Source: Vescimonas cirricatena
Lineage (GTDB): Bacteria > Bacillota > Clostridia > Oscillospirales > Oscillospiraceae
NCBI RefSeq assembly: GCF_020687045.1
Contig: NZ_JAJEPW010000113.1
Span: forward strand, 1-5,006
DNA length: 5,006 bases
Direction of reading: 5' to 3'
The notes under the pieces were generated by a model that was not told the origin of the DNA, did no database searches, and saw only the letters and a program-made list of their open reading frames with translations. Below, piece after piece: positions 4,820 through 5,006 of the stretch. The translations under genes and the position numbers were made by a program. Position 1 is the stretch's first letter. Each line of letters starts with the position of its first letter.

Positions 4820-5006
4820 GCGGAGCGTGTATCTTGTAAATTAAACAATGAACGAACAAAGCACCAGACGGGAGCACATGAAGATGTGCAACTGAAAAGC
4901 TCGGACGCTGGGGTTTAGTCAATTACCCGGTGTTTGAGCAGAGTTTATGAAGCTATGGAAAATAGCTCTGTAAAATGATTAGCTCAGCGGAAACGCTGTG
5001 TTGATA
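4809..5006 (+). ncRNA. Untranslated leader RNA, probably of an rRNA operon (runs off the window)
   Basis: No protein gene with a ribosome binding site is seen in 4635-5006. From the P2 start to the edge there are about 198 bases with local hairpins: GCACAT/ATGTGC (4874-4879 with 4884-4889, GAAG loop), GGGT/ACCC (4911-4914 with 4925-4928), AGCTAT/ATAGCT (4951-4956 with 4962-4967, GGAAA loop) and CAGCG/CGCTG (4985-4989 with 4994-4998, GAAA tetraloop). The length resembles the leader between P2 and mature 16S in Bacillus, so 16S may begin soon after base 5006; the 16S opening motif itself is not reached. A clear boxA was not found. I compared it by memory with T-box, SAM, TPP, FMN, cobalamin, c-di-GMP, tmRNA and SRP RNA signatures and saw no match. 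A different structured RNA or riboswitch-like leader remains possible. Confidence 0.5.

Noticed and set aside
4848..4895. Possible 15-residue leader peptide (MNEQSTRREHMKMCN) in the leader RNA
   Set aside because: There is no ribosome binding site before the ATG, no run of regulatory codons and no attenuator hairpin with a T-run after it. It also overlaps the GCACAT/ATGTGC hairpin.
4584..4922. 112-codon minus-strand frame across the divergent promoter region
   Set aside because: It covers P1, P2, the leader hairpins and the operon promoter in antisense, has no ribosome site, and its product shows no recognisable family.
4974..5006. tRNA-like TTAGCTCAGCGG segment near the right edge
   Set aside because: The expected GAGC partner of the D stem is missing. 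The bases form a CAGCG/GAAA/CGCTG hairpin instead, and no acceptor stem fits.

Overview
The window looks like a chromosomal piece of a GC-rich member of the Clostridia, probably an Oscillospiraceae-type gut bacterium. The evidence is strong AAGGAGG-type ribosome binding sites, a TTG start, a clostridial Mrp ATPase with a Cys-rich N-terminus, a PF06541 membrane protein (a mainly Firmicutes family), and tandem consensus promoters spaced like Bacillus-type rRNA promoters. The placement rests on family knowledge and composition; no 16S sequence lies inside the window.

Left part (1-567, + strand): the end of an unrecognised protein gene that runs in from the left edge is followed after 16 bases by a small gene for a 61-residue four-cysteine protein. 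A near-textbook intrinsic terminator closes the unit. The short gap up to 656 holds a nearly perfect palindrome and a GC-rich hairpin block that resembles dispersed intergenic repeats of this bacterial group.

Centre (657-4634, - strand): a three-gene operon is read leftward. It begins at an extended -10 promoter near 4606-4634. The gene order is a large SbcC/YhaN-like ATPase with coiled coils and a central membrane hairpin, a PF06541 five-helix membrane protein with a long charged cytoplasmic tail, and the Mrp/NBP35 iron-sulfur carrier ATPase. The first two genes are tightly coupled, since the second gene's ribosome binding site overlaps the first gene's stop. The Mrp gene follows after 33 bases. 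A GC-rich hairpin with a T-run ends the operon just past mrp, so the operon converges on the small + strand unit. The ATPase lacks the SbcD-type nuclease gene that often sits beside such proteins.

Right part (4569-5006): no protein gene is seen. Divergent from the operon, two strong + strand promoters lie 93 bp apart, each with a consensus or near-consensus -35 and a 17-bp spacer. The second has a perfect TTGACA/TATAAT pair and phased A-tracts upstream. About 200 bases of hairpin-rich leader follow to the window edge. This is the layout of an rRNA operon, with 16S expected just past the edge, but that is inference. An inverted repeat around the -10 and start site of the second promoter is the least explained signal there.

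No CRISPR array, insertion sequence, tRNA gene or clear defence system was found. The points most worth a second look are the partnerless membrane-hairpin SbcC/YhaN-like ATPase operon, the CCGCGG inverted repeats at the strong promoter, and the unidentified structured leader.
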